Assembly (NCBI GenBank): GCA_010093605.1
Contig: MU004184.1
Location: forward strand, 763,897 to 827,896
Direction of reading: 5' to 3'
Length of the DNA: 64,000 nucleotides
Source: Lophium mytilinum
Lineage: Eukaryota; Ascomycota; Dothideomycetes; Mytilinidiales; Mytilinidiaceae
The notes below the pieces were generated by a model, which had not been told where the DNA came from, did not search any database, and saw only the letters and a list, made by a program, of their open reading frames with translations. This document shows positions 9,801-21,500 of this stretch, piece by piece; the stretch's first letter is position 1; each line of letters opens with the position of its first letter. The position numbers and the translations under genes are program-made.

Positions 9801-10951
9801 ATGTCCTCAGTGCTCTCATCCATCCGTTCAATCATCCGCTCAAGGTACTTTACAACTCTCCTTGTGAGCTTATCCATCCCGCTCGTCTACAACGCTATCC
9901 AGTCGTATACAAGCAGCATCTACCCACCTGCAACCATCATATCTGATCCCTCACAACTCAACAGTTCTGAACGCACCATGTCAACTCCAGCGGCCAACGA
10001 CAGCTCTCCCGGACGCATGCCCGTCTACTTCCTCGGAATAGGAGGCCCCAACTCCGTCGAAAACACAGACCACCCTGCCTACGCCAAACTAGCCGCAGTC
10101 GGGCAAGAGATCACAGCGAAAGTCAAACCGAAGGCGGTAGTTGTGTTTTCCGCCCACTGGAGAAGCGGCCCGAACTCTCTCCAGATCAATGCCGCGGAAA
10201 AGACGGATATAATCTACGACTTCTACGGCTTCCCGCCCCACTACTATGAATACGACTACCCGTACAAGGGAAGCCCCGAGGTTGCCGAGAAGGTGATCGA
10301 GAAGCTAGAAGGCTCCGGCATTCAGGTCGAGAGAGTCAAGCGAGGGCTTGACCATGGTGTATGGGCGGGATTTATCGTTGGTAAGTAATTCCCATGGATT
10401 CCTCTTTAGTGTCTCGTTTGCTGATACATGTATCGAAACAGCGTTTGATCCAAAGAAGAACCCACTGAATGTGCCCATCGTCCAAGTTTCGCTGTACAAT
10501 AACGACGACTCGGATCGACATTACCGCGTGGGGCAGGCGCTGGAGAGTCTGCGAGATGAGGGCATTCTGATCATTGGCGCGGGAATGGCTGTTCACAATC
10601 TTCGTGACTATCGGAACACGTTGTCAACCAAGAAGACTATGCCGTAAGTAAAGCCTGCTAGGAGCATCCAGCTCGACTGTCCGTGCGCTCATGATATCTA
10701 GTTATGCGTTCAGCTTTGACGAAGCACTGAAAGAGGCTGCTACCGCAAATCCAGAGGAGCGTGAGGCAAAGATGTCCGCTCTGATGCGCCGCAGTGATGC
10801 CAGAGAGGCACATCCGAGCTTGGAGCATATCCTTCCTATTCATATTGCTGCAGGCGCCGCGGGCTCTGATCCTGGTGAACAATTGTGGACATTTCCGGAA
10901 GGGAGTTTGAGTTGGGCGCAGTATCGCTTTGGTGAATTTGCGGCGGCGTGA
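9801..10951 (+). CDS. DODA-type extradiol dioxygenase (LigB fold)
   Basis: Three exons, 9801-10380, 10442-10643 and 10702-10951, keep phase and give 343 residues. From about residue 70 the protein follows the aromatic ring-opening dioxygenase family that includes plant DOPA 4,5-dioxygenase: VVVFSAHW, DFYGFPPHYYEY, RGLDHGVW, VPIVQVSL, GAGMAVHNLRD and AHPSLEHILP, ending SWAQYRFGE. The His residues in SAHW, LDHGVW and EHILP are the expected metal and catalytic positions. The N-terminal SHGGP motif, which gives the first metal ligand, reads GIGGP here, so that His is missing. About 60 residues precede the domain and include a hydrophobic segment (YFTTLLVSLSIPLVYNAI) that may be a membrane anchor or targeting sequence; an internal Met at 9979 would skip it. 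The substrate is unknown. Activity should be doubted because of the lost ligand. Confidence 0.88.
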
Positions 10952-11081
10952 CCTGGCTCTTGAGCAAGTTGGCTCGATGGAAGATGTCACAGTCTACGGG
11001 CGCATATTACAGGCAGACATGTGCATATTAAGGTCGTTCCCTCGTATTAAAGCTCATAATGGTATCAAAACAGTTCGGAAC

Positions 11082-13044
11082 TCAAAGCTCATCCCCCTCA
11101 TCATCAGCGCCCACTCCTTCACGATCCTCGAACACCATGAATTCTCCGCCATCGTCGCCCATGATACTCCGCCAGACTCCCTTCACCTGGTCGAGGACAG
11201 AGTCGTCCCAAGCAAGATCGAGAGAGGTGGGTGGAAAGACGAGAATGCGTTCATCAGGCGAAGCGGTACGTGCAGAAGCGGCACTTTCTTTGTGTTGTGT
11301 GATCTGAGAAGTCTGCTCATATCGGAGCGACCACAAGACTATGGGTTGTGGCTGGAGGTTTTTGCTACTCAACAAAGCCTGGACGGCTCTCTCAAGTAGC
11401 CTCACGGCTACATCGCCAGTCATCGCAACGCTTGCGTAGAGCACTCCTAATTATGCGATCAGTAATGTTTCGTCGAGAGATTGAAGATGCATAAATGTGT
11501 TTGAGAGGCCCAGATCAGGTTGTCAGAGATATTATAATCGTCAAGGAAGTTCAGACAATGTAGATAAGTATTCAAGAAATCATTCATCATATAGGCAAGT
11601 AGTGGTAGTGTGTAGCGTAAATGAGAAGGCACTTACTTTGGTTGGGTGGGCACTCCCCAGTGTCGCTTGAGTGTACAAACACATAGACAGGAGGGAGTGT
11701 CGGCTTCGCGTCGTTTTCTTTCCGCGAATTGAGACTTCCGGACGGGAAGAACACCACGGCGCCAGCTGGAATAGGTGCTCCTTCAGCCATGGGAGGGAAT
11801 AGTGCCTCAAGCGAAGAAGATACAATCGTGATAGATCTGGAACATAATTTAGGTTCTGCCAGTGGGGTTCCTTCCACTGGTTCGTGCTGAGACGTCTGGA
11901 GAGGTTCCAAATCATCACTCGAGCCTACAATCCAACGTGTCGTTACGGACTCGCCATCTTTGAGAACAACCTTGAGGGGGTCTGGCGTTGTTACTGTTTC
12001 GGTTGTTGCACCATCGGATGGGCGTTCGTCAGTTGCAGGTCCTGTGAGACCATTGCCAAGGACATACACGGCGCCACCTACAGCTCCAGCACGGCATCCC
12101 ACCTGACAGAGTTCGGAGAGGCCTCCCCATTTTGGTATGACGGAGCCGAACCCAGGTCCGAGACTTCCGATAGATCGAAGATGTCTCGCAATTCGAGGGA
12201 GAGCAAATTCTGTGGTTGTGTGGTCAGCATCTGATGACGATAACGTCAGAGCTAAGAGCGGCGCGTGTAATGCAGCAGGAACCCTGAATTGCCCAGAGAG
12301 GAATGCCGAGAACGATGTCTGGCCGTGTCCTTCCCACACTTCGCCTTGCTCTTCATACTCGCCGATAAATCTTAAGAACTTCATGAGAGCCCGCTTGGAC
12401 TTCATGTCTAGATCTTGAGCAGCGAATATGTCTTCTCGTCCATTGGGCACCTTGCGTAATGTTCCCTGGCCAACAGCATTTCCAGTTCGAACCTGCGAGT
12501 CTTCTTCTGCAATGTTTCCAGGCGTATAAACCCACCAAGCCCCAACCGCGAGGAAGTCGATCTGTCGATGGACTTTGGAGGACACGAGGACTGGGAGGAT
12601 GCGTGATCGTGTGTAAATTAGCTGGGGCGACAACGACAGACTGTAGGCACGAGAAGACGACAGCTTGGCCGAGTCCGTCTCGGATGCTTCTGGTCGGTGG
12701 ACGGACACGTTTGTGAAGGTAGCGGATGATGAACCATCTATCGAGGTTAGCTAGTGATAAAGGAAATCTCTGCATTGGAAACCAACCTTTTGCTACATTT
12801 CTGGACCAGTCCTCGGCCTCTTGGAGACTGAAAGCAGCCTCGCTGCCACCATAGTAATTGTTCCTGTCAATGTGCAGAATTTTCTTGCCTGAGCGAGACA
12901 ATGCTCTTTCATGAGACGCTGCGTCAGTCAGAAGGTGCAGGAGGGCGGAGGATTCGTAGACAATACGTACGTTGCGAGAAGAGACTGGGGTAAGCCCGTC
13001 CCCACTATGAGGACGTCCCAGTCTGTGCCGTCCAAAGACTCCAT
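11082..13044 (-). CDS. Rab escort protein (Rab geranylgeranyltransferase component A, MRS6-like)
   Basis: Four exons, 13044-12971, 12905-12787, 12737-11637 and 11446-11082, keep phase and give 552 residues. The N-terminus MESLDGTDWDVLIVGTGLPQ continues across intron 1 into ALSRSGKKILHIDRNNYYGG, the signature Gly-rich FAD/GDI Rossmann fold of the GDI/REP family. The middle holds the long insert typical of escort proteins, including GQGTLRKVPNGREDIF and KRALMKFLRFI, and the GDI conserved region around ALTLSSSD and LYVLG-like YVLGNGL. The last exon (VLYASVAMTG) is the C-terminal escort domain. Intron 1 uses an AAAG acceptor, which is less usual than YAG but gives the only clean join. The protein presents Rab GTPases to geranylgeranyltransferase II in the cytosol. 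It is convergent with the dioxygenase gene, with 130 bp between stop codons. Confidence 0.93.
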
Positions 13045-13627
13045 GTTGAAAGGTGGAGGCGATGGGTTCGAGGCAGACGGCGGTGGAGTTGGTTGTGGAA
13101 ATTAGGTAGAATCTCACTGGCGCGAATGACAAAGCATTTCTTGGCATTGCAGGGACCTTCGAAATTCGAAAGCGAAGAGACTTCCTCTTCTCTTCATCAC
13201 ACACGCTGAGAGCAATATCCCTTCCCATGGTTTTTCGCCACAGCAGGGGGGTCTTCAGTGACTGTCTATGTGTGTGAGAGAGTGAGAATCGTCCAGTATC
13301 TACTGCTCTGGATACTTCAGTGTGAAAGAGCGGCTCGCAGCGACGCTACATATCCAACTATCTAATTATTTTGCAGGTGTGGCTGATTGAGTTCACGCAG
13401 ACCTTAATGCACCCATTGAAGGTACCATAAGTTGAGGGAGCAAAATTTGTGATCTTCGTGATCTCATTGCTAGTCATTTGCTATGAACGTCGCCAGTATT
13501 CACGATGCCATCCATCTCCGAAACCCGAACCGCGACCGAGAACTTTCGGTCGGATCTATGCTGCTCTGAACGCTACAAGCCTCGAATACCTTGGTACCCG
13601 AGACCTTGTCGTTGAATCTGTCTCCGC

Positions 13628-14443
13628 CTAGAGTTTTGCAAGAACGGCTTCAGCGCCGGAGACCTAGCCTCGGATTAGCAACTTGTTTAAGAATCGAACC
13701 TCGAGATGGATGGCAGTGAAGTCACTTACAATAACGTCGCCAGGACTCTTCTCGTTCTCAGCATAAGTAACCTTGCCATCGTCGAAGATCATAGCCCAGC
13801 GGCCAGTGCGATCGCCCATACCTGCGTCCCAGCCAAAGTTCTTGGAGAAGTTGGTCTTGGTGTCGCTGAAGAACAACTGCAGGAATCAGCACTGTCTCAT
13901 AAAACGGTAAGACGTAGCTAAGCTGTACTCACAATGTCGTCTCCCTTGACACCGTTCACCTTGCCCCACGCATTCATCACCCACGCGTCGTTGATGGCGA
14001 TGACAGCCACGATGTCGACGCCCTTCTTCTTGAACTCCTCGATGTTCTGGATGTATGGGGGAAGGTGGCGGGCCTGGCAGCCAGGAGTGAAGGCGCCTGC
14101 ACGGTACTTAATTATCTAATGTATGCACGAAGTTTCTGTAAAACATACCCGGAACACTGAAGAGGACGACCTTCTTGCCCTTGAAGTTCTTGCTGGCATC
14201 ATATGTCTGTGGCAGGCCGCATGCGGTGGGGTCGGAATCGGTGATTGGGGCCCATCTGTACACAACCTGTCAGCCTGGTACCGTAGGGAGCTTCACATGA
14301 ACACCCGTGGGACATCAACATAGTACAACTGACTCTCCGGCCGCGGGCACGAATGAGGTGGAGGTAGCTTGCGTGGGGGTAGGGTAGCCTTACTCGAACT
14401 TGACATCGTCCGGGAAGCTGTCACCGACTTTGAGAGGAGCCAT
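13628..14443 (-). CDS. Peroxiredoxin of the Asp f 3 / AHP1 (PRX5-like) type
   Basis: Five exons, 14443-14394, 14255-14149, 14096-13933, 13876-13730 and 13663-13628, keep phase and give 167 residues, the normal length for this group. The peroxidatic cysteine is C59 in [12 protein letters not shown]; Thr56 and Arg62 complete the active site. C29 in TACGLP occupies the position of the second (resolving) cysteine of Asp f 3. The chain continues [20 protein letters not shown] and ends [11 protein letters not shown]. The family reduces hydrogen peroxide and alkyl hydroperoxides in the cytosol or peroxisome; the C-terminal AKL fits a type 1 peroxisome signal. The gene is divergent from the NTF2-fold gene. 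Confidence 0.93.
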
Positions 14444-14910
14444 TGTTGAGGATTGAGTTGAGTGGATTGAGTGATTGAGAAGGGCTGTGCTGTAGTGTGT
14501 GGGTGTTCCTGGAAGAAGGGGTGATATATATGTATCTGCTAGTGATTTGTCGTTGATAGCGGGGCATCAAGGTACAGTTTTAAAGCTCGGGCATTGCGTC
14601 AGGACAGCCGATCGGAGGGGTCTCGCACTAGTGAATACCCTGTCAAACGCTGCTAGAGAGCCCAAGTAAGTAGGTCCTAGGCTGCCTATTGACAAATACT
14701 CGAACCCTGCGAGTTATCCTCTTCCTAAGCAGGGTGAGCCTCTCCTGTGAATATCCGCGGGCGTACAGAGCTTACCTACCCATTGACTCAGCGACCACGT
14801 TCTTCACGGTCTAGGCGGGAGGATCGAGCGGGTGTAGATTGCAACTATAAATCCGGACCTCTGGAACGTTTGTCAGATAAAGTCTTTCAACTGCTTCTGG
14901 ACCAACGACC
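14444..14910. promoter_or_regulatory. Divergent promoter region, peroxiredoxin / NTF2-fold gene
   Basis: The 467-bp gap separates two divergent start codons. A TATATATAT stretch at about 14525-14532 lies some 80 bp upstream of the peroxiredoxin ATG and may serve as a TATA element. Nothing else is recognised. Confidence 0.4.
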
Positions 14911-15414
14911 ATGTCGCTAAACCCGCCGTTCACCGCAGAAACAGCCCGCCAGAAAGTCAAGAAGGCGCAGGACTTATGGAACACCCAGTCAGCCTTTCCT
15001 CTTCTAACTTAAAACTATATCGCTAAAAGCCACAGGGATCCTAAGAGCATCGCTAGAGCATATACACCGGATAGCATCTGGCGGAATCGCTCGTCGTTTC
15101 TTACTGGCACCCAAGCAATCGAGGATTTCCTCACCAAGAAGTGGGAAAAGGAAAAGAGCTATCGACTACGCAAGGAGTTGTTCGCCTTCACGGACAATAA
15201 GATTGCCGTGCAATTCTGGTATGAATATCAGGATTCTCATGATGGCATGAAATGGAAGCGGTGCTACGGGCTCGAAGACTGGACATTCGGCGAAGATGGG
15301 AAAATGCGAAAGCGGATGATGAGCGGCAATGACATTGAAATTACCGATACCGAGCGATGGTACAAAGAGGGCGTTGATGTTGAGGACGTTCACATTTCTG
15401 AGACTCACTGGTAG
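14911..15414 (+). CDS. DUF1348 / NTF2-fold protein
   Basis: Two exons, 14911-14987 and 15036-15414, give 151 residues. The join restores WNTQDPKSIARAY, matching the WNTxDPxxVAxAYT start of the DUF1348 family of SnoaL/NTF2-like proteins. It continues SIWRNRSSF, FLTKKWEKE, YRLRKELFAFTDNKIAVQFWYEY and ends near VEDVHISETHW. Length and order match the family in full. The intron has a GTCAGC donor, less usual but in phase, with a CTAAC branch and CACAG acceptor. No enzyme activity is established for the family; a small-molecule binding cone fold is expected. Confidence 0.87.
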
Positions 15415-15585
15415 AACATGAATTTCGGCGACAGCGGAGGGCACAGTATAAGTCAATCCAAAAGTGTTTACATTGACCGTCTTTTCCACCAGTCTGGACT
15501 TTTAAACGTCAATACTTCAAGGGTATAATGCCAAACGCCTAGTCCCAACCTAATGTGATATGTGCAACTGGACGGCCACTGCATC

Positions 15586-16106
15586 TCAAGCTGGAGGGGT
15601 GTCGTGGATCATTACGAGGAGATATTTAACATCTAGAACGCGGTTTAGCTTTCCGCTGACATGGTGGTCGTTGAAGGCTCTCCATACCTGGCACAATTAT
15701 CAACTCGCACTTCTTCGTCCTCAATCGCAGCAGCTTGACCTCATCTTCTTTGTCTAGCTCTTCGACCATGGACCCAGCGGAGTTGATGAATGTCCACACC
15801 ATCCGCGCCACATCTTCTGCACTGTGTATACCGCTCTCCTTCCTTCCGTTGCTGTATCCGTCGCTTGTGTTGTCGGTAGACGCAGGCAGGGTGCTGTTTG
15901 GGTTGGCAGATTTGCTGTTGGAGATTAAGCCGGATGTGCGGACGATGACGCCAGTTTCTCGAGAGAGGATGAGGGTACTTTGCACCCCGGGCTTCTGACC
16001 AAGTCTCGAGAGGTGCGCGAGAGTCTCGTCAGGCTGGTATAATGTTAGCATGTTGCGCGCTGTAGGTAGCTTTGGGCCGAAGGGTATTCACTGCATTGTG
16101 AGCCAT
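15586..16106 (-). CDS. Roadblock/LC7 domain protein (dynein light chain type)
   Basis: Three exons, 16106-16092, 16033-15688 and 15632-15586, give 135 residues. The first coding exon holds just five codons (MAHNA). Exon 2 begins PDETLAHLSRLGQKPGVQ and reads STLILSRETGVIVRTSGL, the conserved roadblock strand-turn-strand. The protein ends DVKYLLVMIHDTPPA, formed by the last splice and diagnostic of fungal roadblock proteins. A Ser/Asn-rich loop of about 30 residues sits in the middle. The family contributes to cytoplasmic dynein or Ragulator-type complexes; which of the two cannot be told here. The gene is convergent with the DUF1348 gene. Confidence 0.9.
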
Positions 16107-16689
16107 TGCGACCTCTTGGAGGTGCTGAAAGACGAAGCGAGTGGGTGTATCGTTGACTCTGTCGCAGTATGGTAGTCTGACAGTCGGATATTGCTGCTTT
16201 GGTAATGGTGACTGCAGGTGAGGTCACTTTAGAGCCTAACTTGGAAACAACAAGTTGGTGAACCTTGGCGTGGATGAAAGCACTATTTTTGGCACCGTGT
16301 TGAACAAAGTGTGTCTAGGCGATTTCCATGTGACTCGCTACTGGAGTTGTTTTCTTCTGATGGAGGCGCAGGTACAGCTGCAGAAGGGCGGGCTGTTTAG
16401 CTTCGAGCTTCCAGAAGCATATAAAAATGCCTCTCAGCTCGTCCACCATACGGGCGCACGCCTTGAGCACATGCAGACGCCGGGAGCCGCATAGATGGCT
16501 TCGCTTCGCAGCGTGCAGCAGAACGTCATGCTGTCGCTGCATCGTCGTCCCAATTCGTCGTCGCGGGCCTAGCATTCACTCCTCGGGACGGCAGTGTAGC
16601 CTAGCCGTTGCTGAGCAGGCCGTGATTCATCGACGGCGCTGCATCCCCAAACTGCCCAGGGGTGCTGAGGCATTTTTTTAACAAGGACC
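16107..16689. other. Intergenic flank of the transposon island
   Basis: GC-balanced DNA with no RIP signature, between the roadblock start and the transposon. Overlapping open frames at 16255-16681 show no domain and are not called. It should contain the roadblock promoter. Confidence 0.45.
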
Positions 16690-16698
16690 GTCATCGTG
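16690..16698 (+). repeat. 9-bp target site duplication, left copy
   Basis: GTCATCGTG lies directly outside the left inverted repeat and is repeated exactly at 27799-27807 outside the right one. Nine base pairs is the duplication length made by Mutator-like transposases. Confidence 0.93.
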
Positions 16699-16828
16699 GA
16701 GTGATCTTATTTTACCTACGGCCAAGCACGCCAGGCCCCACGCCGGCGCGCGCACGGCTCACCACGCTGAGGTACACCCGCGCACATAAATTTATATATA
16801 GAATTGTACTATAGCATGTATATATATA
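16699..16828 (+). repeat. Left terminal inverted repeat
   Basis: This is the inverted partner of 27671-27798. The first 90 bp are GC-rich and match the partner except at two adjacent positions (TG against CA), both transitions. The inner 35 bp are AT-rich and slightly diverged. Confidence 0.92.
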
Positions 16829-18316
16829 AGCTTAATACTATAAGACTCTAAAAATCTATAGAGATAGCTATATATATTAATTTTATAGTATTTCTACTTA
16901 TTCTCTCTACTCTCCCTATAGTATACGTTATTAAACTCCCCTTCTAGCTTATTCTTAGTGCTAGAATTATCTAATTCCTTTTTATTTAAGCTTATTCTAA
17001 GATTCTCTACCTAAATATAGTTAAGATTATACTCTAGGCTAGTCTATTTACTCTAATTAAGGCCGCTAGCCTTCTATTTCTTACTATTAAGCTTATTCTA
17101 AGTCTCCCCTTTAGAAAATATATTTTTAGTATTAAGTACACTATAGAAATCTATTAAGGAAAGCTACTTATATGCGCTCCCTCTTATAAGGGGGCCTATA
17201 GCCTACCTAAGGCTATCTATCTACTTATTTCTATAGTTAAATTAGCTCTTTAAGGGTATAGTTTTACTCTTTTCTATAAAATTAAACTACTAAGAATATA
17301 GTATATTCTATTACTTACATGCTCTTAGAGTTTACCTATTCTTAGCTGCCTACTCCTCTACTTTCTCTTTATATTATACCTACTATATATACTATAGGCT
17401 CTAGCTTTAGTATATCTCTAGGCCGGCATTCTTAAATATATAGATATAGTTCTTCTAATAGAATTTCTTAAGTATTCTATAGAGGATCTCTCTCTACTAT
17501 ATATAGCGGTATAGTAGCTTATACCTTTTAAAGAATTTATATATATAACGCACCTTATTATTATATTTCTTAAGGAGAATACTATTATTAATATACTACT
17601 TAGCTAGGTTAATTTCCACTACTATTTTCTTCTAAATAACTACTAGAAATTGCTATAGAGCTAGAAATTAATAGGCCTCTAGTAGGTATATAGAATATAA
17701 TTAAGTAATCCTTTTAGTAGTATATAAGTTATATTATAGTGCAGTTTTATAGAGGTTTATTAGCATTTCCCTAAGAAAATACTTACCCGCTATTTTCTTA
17801 GTATTTTAAGACTTCTTTTTAATTATATAGTGCTAGGACTTATTTATATTAGTAGTTACAATCTAGAGAAGTAATAGAATATAAGCGCGCTTAAAATTAG
17901 CCTATAAAGGGAGTATTAGGTACTACTTATAGTAGAGGTATTAAACTAGGTTAAAATTCGCCTTTCTCTATTTACTTTTAGATAGTTCTAGGGCCCTAGA
18001 ACTAGATAGTAATAGCGCATATTATTCTTTTACTATAATAGAATAACTAGGTAAAGTAGTAGGTACTATAGAGGCTAGTAGGTAGTTAGTTAAGGGGGGT
18101 ATAGATACTTTTTTCCCCTGTAAGTATATAAGTTTTATATTTATAATAAGAAGTACGCGCAGAAAAAATACTATAGAACGGGCGAAGTAAGTAAAAAAGT
18201 AATTTTCTATACTATAATAAGATCTATATAGGACTAAATATTATAGTATAATATATATAGAAAATAGAAAGGCTATATAGCCTTTCTATTTTTAATAATA
18301 CTATACTTAGTAAGCT
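16829..18316. other. RIP-degraded left arm of the DNA transposon
   Basis: AT-rich sequence with CpA/TpG at only one or two per 100 bp and stops in all frames. ATG itself is nearly absent because it contains TpG. No coding region can be called. It should hold part of the former transposase gene. Confidence 0.6.
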
Positions 18317-18321
18317 ATTTC
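18317..18321 (+). repeat. 5-bp target site duplication of the LTR element, left copy
   Basis: ATTTC directly precedes the left LTR and recurs at 26210-26214 directly after the right LTR. The match fixes the LTR boundaries. Confidence 0.88.
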
Positions 18322-18523
18322 TATTACGGACTATAAGAGGTAAGATACGGAGCACGGTATTAAATAAGGAATAGGGTGTATTTATAAAGATAAAGTCGCG
18401 TAGAGATAGAGGTTCTACGCGGCGGAGGCTAAATATAGGCTAGAGGTATAAAACCGCGCTAGCGCACGGGCTTATATAATATAGCCGAGAGCATATAATA
18501 TATATAGAGCTAGATCTATTATA
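18322..18523 (-). repeat. Left LTR (3' LTR in element orientation)
   Basis: A 202-bp direct repeat of 26008-26209. It starts and ends in TA, as expected for TG...CA ends after RIP. A polypurine tract (minus strand, GGGGGG within it) adjoins its inner edge at about 18524-18542. Confidence 0.9.
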
Positions 18524-21500
18524 CTACCCCCCTAAACTAAAGAAGAAAGACTATAGAAAAGAAAGGCTATATAGCTATATAGTAAGGCTATAGACTAAGA
18601 AAAATAAAATACTAAGAAAATATAGTTATAAGTAATTAAGTAAGAACTATATAAGAAAGGGGCGTGCTTATAGCGTTATAAAGGTAGGTATTTCTATTAA
18701 GATAGCTTAGCTAGCTAGATATAGTAGAGGATCCGGGTTTTAGAGTTATAAATAATATTATAATATTACTACGTAAGATATATAATTAGAGTTAATAAAC
18801 GCGCGCGTTATAGATTATAAGCGCGCGCTTATTAAGGACTTATTACTAGTTAGGGTTAGGCTAAAAGTTTAAATAAGGGCTATTAGCGTTAGGGTGTTAG
18901 TAATAGAACTTACTAATAAGCTTATTAGAACTATATTTACTAAAATTAGTCTAGTTCTACTATATCTATAGCTTAGTATAGCTCTTATACTAGGCGTAGT
19001 ATTATAGCTCGCGGCTATAGCGGCCGCGTTGTAGCCAGCGGCTGTCCGCAATAAAGTTAATTAGCTATGTATTAATATAGTCTTACTTATTATTAGTTAT
19101 TCTATAAGGGTTAATAACTTAAATAGATAGAGGTAGAGCTAGGTTCTATTCTAGTATAGGCTAAGGCTTAAAAAGGTAGAGTAGGTAAGAATAGAAGATA
19201 TTATATATATAGCGTTCTTTAAGTAACATTTCTATAAAGTTAAGCTAAAAGGCGTAACCTTAATTAATAACTTTAGTAATCTAGAATAGGCCTAGATTCT
19301 TATAGTTAAGTAAGTAATTAGGGCGTTGGGTTTTAATATTACGCGCGTTAAGCTAAACTAGGTTATTTACCTTAAGACGTAGTAGTAGTTAATAATATTA
19401 ATTTATAAAGTAAGCTTATGCAGCTATAGCCTAAGTAATAGTATAGTAATATTCCCTAAGAATCTTATTTATCTAATTAGCGTGCTAATTAGCGAGTAGC
19501 TATTTATTGCGTACTGCAGCGCGGCCTATAACTAGCGTAGAAGGTTTAATACCTAATTATAGGTAGAAGCTGCGCGTAGTAAAGAAGGAAGTAAAGCCTA
19601 TTAAGGCTAATTTATAGTTATTAACTATAAATTTACTAAGAGAAAGATAATTAACCTAGTTATCTTATTAGTATAAAATAAACTGGCGTAGGTAGGCCTT
19701 TATAATAGAGTTAGCGTTCTTAGTCTAGCTATTAGTTTTAGAATAGAAAGCGGTAGAGAATTTAGGCTTAACGCTAAGTTATTTATATAAGCGGCGCTAT
19801 ATAGTAAATATAAATTACACGCTATAGTTATTAATAATAACTTTAGGTAAGCTATATAGTTAGAAGATTTTATAAATAAAGGCGTTAGTAATATCTTTAA
19901 TAGTATCGCCCGTTATAGAAATATAGTAGCGTTCTTTAGATAGTCTATTAACTACTATAAGAATAAATATATATATCTACCTATTTCTTATATAGGGAGA
20001 AAGGTCTATAATAAAATCTATAGTAATTTTAGTCTATTACTTATCTAGTATATTAAGGCTATAGAGTAGTCCTTATTACTTATCTTAGAAGGCTTTTACT
20101 TAGTAGTAGCTATAATAGGCGCCTATATAGCGTTTAACATTATTATAGAAGTTAGGCTAGAAATAGTAATATTAAAGCAGCTTATAGGAGCCGTGTTTAC
20201 TAGAATAGCTAGTAATAGGCGTATTATAAGACAGGCTAAGTAGCTTAGTATAAAGCTAATTATAGGCTAGTATATATAGATAATTATAGTAATATAGTTA
20301 GTTATCCCGTATTTTAAACCCGTTAATATTAAGGTTGCTAATAAGATTGCGGAGGGCTTTTAAAAAGAAGTAAGTACTACTTTAGATAATATCTATAAGC
20401 TTATATAGTATTAGATTATATAGAGGTTTAGGGTAAAGGGGGCGTATATAGGCCTTATTAATAAGGTATTATAGGTTATTATTATTATAGTTAATATTAT
20501 TATTATTATTACCTTAAACTAGCTATACTATAATAACCTTATTAGCAGCTATAATATCCTTATTAGCTAATAGAGCTGCGAAAATCTTATTAGCGTTACC
20601 GGGTAGCGCCGCGAAGTCCTTATTAGCGCTTCCGTTGCCGTCGCCGTTATTACTGGCACGGTCTTAGTTATAGCTGCGCAGCCTAGCGGGGGCAAGTTAA
20701 AGAGGTAAGAGGAAAAGAGAATATATTTTAAGAGAGGAGTATAGTAAGGTTGTTAGAAGAGGCTTAAGTTTCTTAGTGTAAGAAACTAGGCTATTTTAGT
20801 AGAGTGCGTGGAACAGGCTAAGGCTAGGCTCGCTTAGCTTAGCGTTATTTAGTAAGAGTAAGGGTAATTTACTATTTAGTATAACTTCCGGCCTAAGGTT
20901 ATAAGATTTAAGTATAGTTTATTATTAAAATTAATTTCTTAGATTATTAGGTCCGTAAGGTAGGTCTTATAAATACCGCGTAAGGCTATTAGGTTTACCC
21001 CCTAATATACTAGGATAGTATATAATCTTAAAGTTAAACCTAGTAAGAAATTTAGCCTAATAGGCTTAATATTAATTAAGCTTCTTAGTAGTTATAAACT
21101 ATTTAAGATTATAATAATCTATAAGAACGTTAGTTAAATCTTTAGAGTTAGCGCTTATAAGTTTAGGTCTCTATTCTTTAAAGGCCTTAACTATAGTAAG
21201 GAGTTTCTTATTATAGATCTTATAGTTGCACTTAGCTAGTAATATCTTAGAGGAGAAAAAGGTAACTAGGTATAGAAGGCCGTTAGGTCTAATTTAGAAT
21301 ATAACGCCGGCTATTATATAGTTAGAAGCGTCTATTTTAAGAAAGACCTTCTTACTATATTAGAAGTGCATAAGAATAGGTGCTTCTATAAAGGCTTTCT
21401 TAAGCGCGCAGAAGGCCTTTTTATAGGCCTCTATCTATAAAAAATAAGCTTTCTTCTACCTCTTTTAGAGCTTTATTATATTAGTAAGAGGTTTAATAAT

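Noticed and set aside
11059-11399. Plus-strand frames opposite the Rab escort protein
   Set aside because: Antisense shadows of a real coding exon whose protein is recognised on the minus strand.
14988-15035. Treating the GTCAGC donor as evidence against the DUF1348 model
   Set aside because: GT is present, the branch site and acceptor are good, and the join gives WNTQDP as expected for the family.
18332-18523. Shorter LTR boundary starting at TATAAGAGG
   Set aside because: Similarity continues 10 bp further left in both copies, and only the longer boundary gives a matching 5-bp target duplication.
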